From JADJGC01 sp964576925 (GTDB taxonomy: Bacteria; Zixibacteria; MSB-5A5; CAIYYT01): a stretch of 64,000 nucleotides of DNA. The translations under genes and the position numbers were made by a program. Of the stretch, positions 59,871 through 64,000 are shown in pieces. The notes below the pieces were generated by a model. The model saw only the letters and a list, made by a program, of their open reading frames with translations. It made no database searches and was not told the DNA's origin. Location of the stretch: contig CAZNWJ010000001.1 of the NCBI GenBank assembly GCA_964576925.1, positions 310,001 to 374,000 on the forward strand, given 5' to 3'. How positions within the stretch are numbered: position 1 is the stretch's first letter; each line of letters begins with the position of its first letter.

Positions 59871-60670
59871 GCTGCCTCCCCGGTTACGTCGAGAATTTCG
59901 GACCTTGGTGATGATTGACCCACGGCGAGCGGAATCTCGCCTGACGTCAGGTAAGCCTCTGCAAGCGTTTCCAAGTGCTTCCTGACTTCTGCAGGCACCG
60001 TTGCCGGCGAACCCGCGAGGCACATCCCGCTCTTTCCCGAGTGCAGATAAGGGAACCGCTCCAAACCGGCGATCGGAGTAAATCCGTAGCAGCCATAGAA
60101 GGCCTTGAACGATAGCTTGCAGCCTCCGAGTGCGTGACGTGCTCCGAGAGCGAAAAAGTGAATCGCGACGATGCTTTCGAAAATGTGGCGGATGTAGACC
60201 AGCCCGCGACACGAGCTGTCGATGGCGAAGCGGCTGCCTTCAACACACAACTCGCCCGCCGCGCGCCAGACGTTCAGCAAATTCCAGAGGTGCGCCGGCT
60301 CCGGTGCCCAAAGGAAACTGGGCAGCGGAAAACGCGAATTGCGCCGAGCCACTTCCCGAAACTTCGGATATACCTCAAGCACCTCCGACATCAGCGGACT
60401 GATGATTTGCTCGGTATCTTCAATCACCCGGGCGGTGCCGATCAGGGTTTGGCTTCCCTCATCGCAACGATAGAGCCCATAGTGATGCGATTGCAGATCC
60501 CAGCAGTCGATGTCAAGTTGTGCCGCATTTTCGGCGACAACTTCGTGCAGGTGGCAACCCCAGTAGACGCGATACCGCAAGCGCAAGACTTCTATTTGCT
60601 CTTCCAAATTCCGAACGGCCCGAAAGGTATAGTCCGCAGTCGCGGTGTTTTCCCGTAGATTCCTGTTCAT
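59867..60670 (-). CDS. Autoinducer-synthase-like N-acyltransferase (second in tandem)
   Basis: A 267-residue paralog of its neighbours. It has LRLRYRVYWGC near residue 30, DIDCWDLQSHHYGLY near 55, LIGTARVIED, CVEGSRFAIDSS and FYGCYGFTPI. ATG 60670 has a strong GGAGGTG, and its start overlaps the upstream stop (ATGA) by 4 nt. The pattern of motifs matches the other two, but overall sequence divergence is large, so each may use a different acyl donor or acceptor. Confidence 0.8.
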   Translation of the reverse strand: MNRNLRENTATADYTFRAVRNLEEQIEVLRLRYRVYWGCHLHEVVAENAAQLDIDCWDLQSHHYGLYRCDEGSQTLIGTARVIEDTEQIISPLMSEVLEVYPKFREVARRNSRFPLPSFLWAPEPAHLWNLLNVWRAAGELCVEGSRFAIDSSCRGLVYIRHIFESIVAIHFFALGARHALGGCKLSFKAFYGCYGFTPIAGLERFPYLHSGKSGMCLAGSPATVPAEVRKHLETLAEAYLTSGEIPLAVGQSSPRSEILDVTGEAA

Positions 60671-61473
60671 GCCGCCACCTCCGCTTTGCAGATCGAGACA
60701 TCTTGTTGTTCCGCGAAACGCGACGGAACGGCGAAACGGATCATCGCTGTCGCTTCGAGCTCTTGAGCCATTTGTCTGATTCTGACAGCGTGCAGGGTCG
60801 GAAGCGCTTCTGGTGTTCCGGTGAGAATCGCAGTCTGTGGGCTGCCGACTCGCGGAACGCAGACTGCAGTGCCGGGTACTCGCACGAAGCCGTACCGCCG
60901 ATAAAACAGCTCTTGTGATGCCGCGAGGCTGAGGATGGCGCGATCAATCGCATAGCTTGAGAAGAAATAGTGGGCAATTGCCGACTCAACGATAGCGGCG
61001 GCCAGGCGAATGGATCGAAATTGCGGTGCAAGCACCAATCGCGACGGCTCGACAACGACTTCGCCGCTCTTTCGGCGTTGCTCCAAAAACTCGCTCACCA
61101 ATTGACGCTGCGGCCAGTATTGCAGGCACGGGAATTGTACCTGCGGGACACTTCCGACAACCGCGGCAACGCTCGGATAGTCGCAACTTAATTCTTCAAG
61201 CTGACGTTGCGCCCGAGTAACCTGACCTTCGAACACGCGGATGCCGCCGATCATCGTTTCACAGCCGTGATTCTGCAAGAACAAGCCGAAGTGGGAAGAA
61301 CAGCCGTCAAACGAGTCCACGTCGATGCAGGTGTCATCGTCCTTGCAAAAGACCTTGAGCCGCGAATTCAGATAGACCTCAGCGCGCAGCCGCAGATATC
61401 GCAGCAGTTCGTCGGCGGATTGCAATCGCCTGAAAACGACACCGGCCGCCTGATTTCTCAATTTGGTATCCAT
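60667..61473 (-). CDS. Autoinducer-synthase-like N-acyltransferase (first in tandem)
   Basis: A 268-residue member of the same family. It has LRLRAEVYLN near residue 28, DVDSFDGCSSHFGLF near 55, MIGGIRVFEG, VVEPSRLVLAPQFR and FYRRYGFVRV. The ATG at 61473 was chosen for GGAGGG at good spacing; the ORF start at 61584 adds 37 residues overlapping the small upstream ORF. It begins 19 nt after that ORF's stop. Three such genes in a row, plus a methyltransferase, form a tightly coupled operon. Confidence 0.8.
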   Translation of the reverse strand: MDTKLRNQAAGVVFRRLQSADELLRYLRLRAEVYLNSRLKVFCKDDDTCIDVDSFDGCSSHFGLFLQNHGCETMIGGIRVFEGQVTRAQRQLEELSCDYPSVAAVVGSVPQVQFPCLQYWPQRQLVSEFLEQRRKSGEVVVEPSRLVLAPQFRSIRLAAAIVESAIAHYFFSSYAIDRAILSLAASQELFYRRYGFVRVPGTAVCVPRVGSPQTAILTGTPEALPTLHAVRIRQMAQELEATAMIRFAVPSRFAEQQDVSICKAEVAA

Positions 61474-61492
61474 TGTACCCTCCAGCAGTGCT

Positions 61493-61648
61493 CTACCGGG
61501 CCTGTGCCGACAGTTGCAACTCGTCGTGTTCGCGCGTGGGGTCTCGCAGTTCGGGAAAGAGCTCGAGAAGGTCGATTTCATCAAGGAGCTTTAGTGTCCG
61601 CTCCTGGATTGCCTCGGCAGCGGTTTGATGTGTCCAGGGGAGTTTCAT
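61493..61648 (-). CDS. 51-residue ORF at the head of the acyltransferase operon
   Basis: An unannotated small ORF with ATG 61648 preceded by GGAG at 8-9 nt, ending TAG at 61493, 19 nt before the first acyltransferase gene. It has no Cys and is acidic and Leu/Glu-rich, with an amphipathic helical middle part (LKLLDEIDLLELFPELRD). It could be a peptide substrate, a small regulatory partner of the enzymes, or a translated leader. I do not recognise it. Placement and ribosome site favour real translation. Confidence 0.6.
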   Translation of the reverse strand: MKLPWTHQTAAEAIQERTLKLLDEIDLLELFPELRDPTREHDELQLSAQAR

Positions 61649-61776
61649 GTGTGCTGTCTCCGGTTAAGAGTTTTGTTGCTTTCATTGATCCTAACAGCCC
61701 GGAGACGCGAATTCGGAAACGGGGTCGCAGACTTTCGATTGTCAAAGCACTCGCCGGCGCATAGATTTCCGGCATC

Positions 61777-62397
61777 GTGACGATTGACAAGCAGATATCA
61801 GATGAGGTGTGGCCGGAGTTCCTCGATCGGCTTGACGCTGACAAGGCTCAGGCCGCCGAGCGGTTTAGCGCCTTCGCGGACGCGATCTTGCGCAAATCCC
61901 CGCCGCGCGAGATGCGGTCGTTGCCGCTGCCGGAACGTGACGACTTGATCCAGGCGATCATCACTTCGTGTCTCGAGAATGACTTTGCGAAGTTGCGCAG
62001 TTATCAAAATCGCGGGCGCCCCTTCGCGGCGTGGTTCTACTTCGTGTGCCGCAACGCCATCCTCAATCACCTGGGCAAGTCAACGGAGGTGGCAAGTGGC
62101 GTCGACGACGAAGGTCTCTCGGCGCACTCGCTTGCGCCGGAGAAGAACCCGGAATCGGCAATCGAGCAGCGCGACCTGTTGGAACGGGTTAATGGCTTGA
62201 TCGAGAAATTGGATCGCATGTGCCAGCTTCTCTTGCGACTGGCCGCTGAAGAATTCAAGCCCTCGGAAATGGCAGTAGCACTCGGCATGCCTGTGAAAAC
62301 CGCCAAGAAGCTCTCTGATGACTTGCGCTACTGCCGCAAGAAATTGACCGGCTTGCTGGCCGGCGCCGGTATCGATTTACGGGAGTTGGGGTTGTGA
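61777..62397 (+). CDS. ECF-like RNA polymerase sigma factor
   Basis: A 206-residue sigma-70-family protein. Region 2-like RDDLIQAIITSCLENDF then LRSYQNRGRPFAAWFYFVC and RNAILNHLG are followed by a region 4-like segment (LRLAAEEFKPSEMAVALGMP then VKTAKKLSDDLRYCRKKL). It is diverged from the classic ECF type. GTG 61777 has a weak ribosome site. It is divergent from the acyltransferase operon across 128 nt and is followed after 91 nt by a TM protein gene, which may be its anti-sigma factor. Confidence 0.82.
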   Translation: MTIDKQISDEVWPEFLDRLDADKAQAAERFSAFADAILRKSPPREMRSLPLPERDDLIQAIITSCLENDFAKLRSYQNRGRPFAAWFYFVCRNAILNHLGKSTEVASGVDDEGLSAHSLAPEKNPESAIEQRDLLERVNGLIEKLDRMCQLLLRLAAEEFKPSEMAVALGMPVKTAKKLSDDLRYCRKKLTGLLAGAGIDLRELGL

Positions 62398-62488
62398 AGG
62401 AAAGTCAAGGCGTCACTGATTCCGAAATCGCCGGTGTAAGTTGTTACGTGCATTGGGAGAGGATTAGTGTATCCGAGAGGTGCTCCGA

Positions 62489-63343
62489 ATGAGCGATAAC
62501 CCGCGCGATCTGGACGACAATGAGCGGCAGCGTATGCTTGAGCTGATTCGTCGTGCCGGACAAATTCAGCCGGGTGGCCTGCCCGCTTTTACGACCAATG
62601 AACTGGCAGACTGCCTTACCGGATCTGCAACGCCAGAACTCAAGGCGCGGTACGAGGAGGCGCTTCTCAATTCGGCGGCATTTCGACGTCAAGTCCGCGC
62701 TATCGTCGCGGATATCGCAGAGTTTGCCGAAGCGGGAGCTGCCCATCTATTGCAGCAGCAAGGGCGGAAACCTGCCGACTCAAAATCGCCGGTCGTTGCC
62801 AGGGTGGTAGCGGTGATTACCAGCATCGCAGCGGTTGTCGCGCTGGTCTTGTTGCTGCCGACTCGCGAGCACTCGGAATGGCAACTCGTCGACAGCAATG
62901 TCGCTCCCACTGCTTTGCTTCAGTCACAAACCCGTGGCGCTGCGGGAGCAGCCGGACCTGCCTGGTTTCCGTCTGCTGATTCAGCAGCAATCGCCGGCCT
63001 TTCACGTGTGTTGGCGCTCGACCAGGGGACTATCCGCCCGGTATTGCCGAAATGGGTACAAGACGAGGTCGCTGATTCGATTCCACTCACCTTTGTCTCC
63101 AACGGACGGCAAGCGACGATCAATTTCTACTTCGAGCACCCGCAGGAACAAATCAGAGAAAGCACGATCTGGCTCCTGTTGTTCCCGTCGCGTCAGTTGC
63201 AGCAGATGTCCATAAGCAAGCCCGGAGTGCCCATCGACCTCAAGGGGCTAACTTATGGCGAAGCCGTGGCTGTCGTTGTCTTCTCTACTCCCGAAGGTTT
63301 CGGTCACTCATCGGTCTGGCGGCTCGATTTCCCGCCGGAATAG
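62489..63343 (+). CDS. Membrane protein, candidate anti-sigma factor
   Basis: A 284-residue protein with a ~95-residue cytosolic-type N-terminus (DDNERQRMLELIRRAGQIQP, FTTNELADCLTGSATPELKA), one TM helix (VARVVAVITSIAAVVALVLLLP) and an external C-terminal domain of ~155 residues. The layout is that of anti-sigma factors, but no zinc motif (HxxxCxxC) is present. It follows the sigma gene. The next gene encodes a CHAT protease in convergent orientation, only 3 nt away. The start ATG 62489 was preferred over GTG 62480. Confidence 0.65.
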   Translation: MSDNPRDLDDNERQRMLELIRRAGQIQPGGLPAFTTNELADCLTGSATPELKARYEEALLNSAAFRRQVRAIVADIAEFAEAGAAHLLQQQGRKPADSKSPVVARVVAVITSIAAVVALVLLLPTREHSEWQLVDSNVAPTALLQSQTRGAAGAAGPAWFPSADSAAIAGLSRVLALDQGTIRPVLPKWVQDEVADSIPLTFVSNGRQATINFYFEHPQEQIRESTIWLLLFPSRQLQQMSISKPGVPIDLKGLTYGEAVAVVVFSTPEGFGHSSVWRLDFPPE

Positions 63344-63346
63344 TCC

Positions 63347-64000
63347 TTAGTTCGACGATTGCCTCCACGGATTCTGGCTGCAGGTAACCACGAATGGCGA
63401 CCACAGGTATGGATGCGGCGCGATTTCAAGTTTCTTCAGCGTTTTGATCATTCCGAGCTGTGACTCCCGCAGTCGCCGGGGCAGCGGCTGCTGCAATTTT
63501 TCATATAGGCCGCGCATCAGCTCAGGAGTGAACTGATCCGAGATCTTCCACATGGCTGTAACGACATTTCGAGCACCCGCCAGAATGAACGCGCGCGGCA
63601 GCCCGTAGGCGCCGCTGACACGCGACCCTTCTCCCAGTCCGGAATTGCAGGCGGAAAGAACTACCAGTTCGACACCACTAAGATCGAGATGCAAGACCTC
63701 CAGTCCACTGAGTACACCGTCATTGTCGGGGTGAGCTTCTTTGTGATCCATGCCGGCGCCGGCCAGCAGCAAGCCCGAGCGCGCGAAGAGAGTCTGGGGC
63801 ACCGACGATTCGTCGGGATCTTCCGTGTGCGTCGACTCCGTAGCGCATTCCTCAAGGTGAAAACCGTGAGTGGCCAGGTGCAGTACGCTCTTTCCGCTGC
63901 AATGATCTATAAATGCTCGTTCTGTGGCCTCAGGTCCAATCAACTTCATGCTCGACTGGGCTGCTTGGCCACGCCAGAGAGAATCGACCAGACTGACTTC
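63347..64000 (-). CDS. CHAT domain caspase-like protease (5' end outside window)
   Basis: The last ~217 residues of a larger protein. The CHAT catalytic His is in LHLATHGFHLEE and the Cys in VVLSACNSGLGEGSRVSG. RAFILAGARNVVTAMWKISD follows, giving a complete CHAT C-terminal domain. The reading frame stays open to the window edge with no stop, so the protein continues further, probably with N-terminal TPR or other repeats as usual for this family. CHAT proteases cleave partner proteins. The stop at 63347 is 3 nt from the convergent sigma-linked membrane gene. Confidence 0.88.
   Translation of the reverse strand, partial: EVSLVDSLWRGQAAQSSMKLIGPEATERAFIDHCSGKSVLHLATHGFHLEECATESTHTEDPDESSVPQTLFARSGLLLAGAGMDHKEAHPDNDGVLSGLEVLHLDLSGVELVVLSACNSGLGEGSRVSGAYGLPRAFILAGARNVVTAMWKISDQFTPELMRGLYEKLQQPLPRRLRESQLGMIKTLKKLEIAPHPYLWSPFVVTCSQNPWRQSSN

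Noticed and set aside
59870..60212. N-terminal extension of the third acyltransferase ORF up to 60212
   Set aside because: The extra 114 residues are Arg/Ser-rich and only shadow the neighbouring gene. GTG 59870 has GGGGAGG and the GTGA overlap.

Overview
The window looks like a chromosomal segment of a Gram-negative, free-living, probably uncultivated environmental bacterium. It encodes an outer-membrane lipid transport (Mla/MCE) operon, two outer-membrane beta-barrels, lipoproteins, TolQ/ExbB-type energy transduction and very large multiheme cytochromes. Two secreted proteins end in type I dockerin-like repeats of the form SDAVFLINYIFxGGPxP, a style I associate with candidate phylum Zixibacteria and its FCB-superphylum relatives. 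That placement is inference. No phage, IS element or CRISPR array was seen.

Layout. 1-540: the 5' part of an Ada-type methyl-acceptor gene (minus strand) and two tRNA-Lys genes. 573-5853: a DedA membrane protein, a lipoprotein, mlaE-mlaF-mlaD and an OprP-like porin. 6059-10953: two chemoreceptors flanking cheW, then a strong terminator. 11139-13318: an ABC-2 transporter. 13345-19181 (minus): a compact peptide natural-product (RiPP) operon made of a 40-residue CXXX-repeat precursor, two radical SAM/SPASM maturases, a B12-binding-type radical SAM enzyme and an ABC exporter. 19630-28530: single genes, including a rhodanese whose two putative catalytic-loop cysteine positions are in-frame TGA codons, an HD-GYP protein, RidA, OsmC, a PDZ protein and a nitronate monooxygenase-like enzyme. 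28887-31751: a secreted subtilase with a dockerin. 31939-36774: a polyphosphate cluster (SixA, Ppk1, Ppx/GppA, CHAD). 37317-42039: a five-gene ExbB/ExbD/TonB-like operon ending in two secreted proteins I do not recognise. 42272-46118: a lipoprotein and an ECF sigma/Ser-Thr kinase-TPR pair. 46618-56054: an electron-transfer operon comprising a di-heme b membrane protein, a 20-heme cytochrome c, a 52-heme cytochrome c built from 72-residue repeats, an outer-membrane barrel protein and a ferredoxin/FAD oxidoreductase. 56236-58143: a dockerin-bearing beta-propeller-like protein. 58367-61648 (minus): a 51-residue ORF, three coupled autoinducer-synthase-like acyltransferases and an ICMT-like methyltransferase. 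61777-64000: an ECF-like sigma factor, a membrane protein and the end of a CHAT protease.

Five loci look most novel. They are the RiPP operon with its unannotated precursor, the 20+52 heme conduit, the triple acyltransferase/methyltransferase operon, the two-TGA rhodanese, and the TonB-like operon with two unknown secreted partners. Functional claims come from recognised motifs and gene order read by eye. No database search or structure prediction was run.
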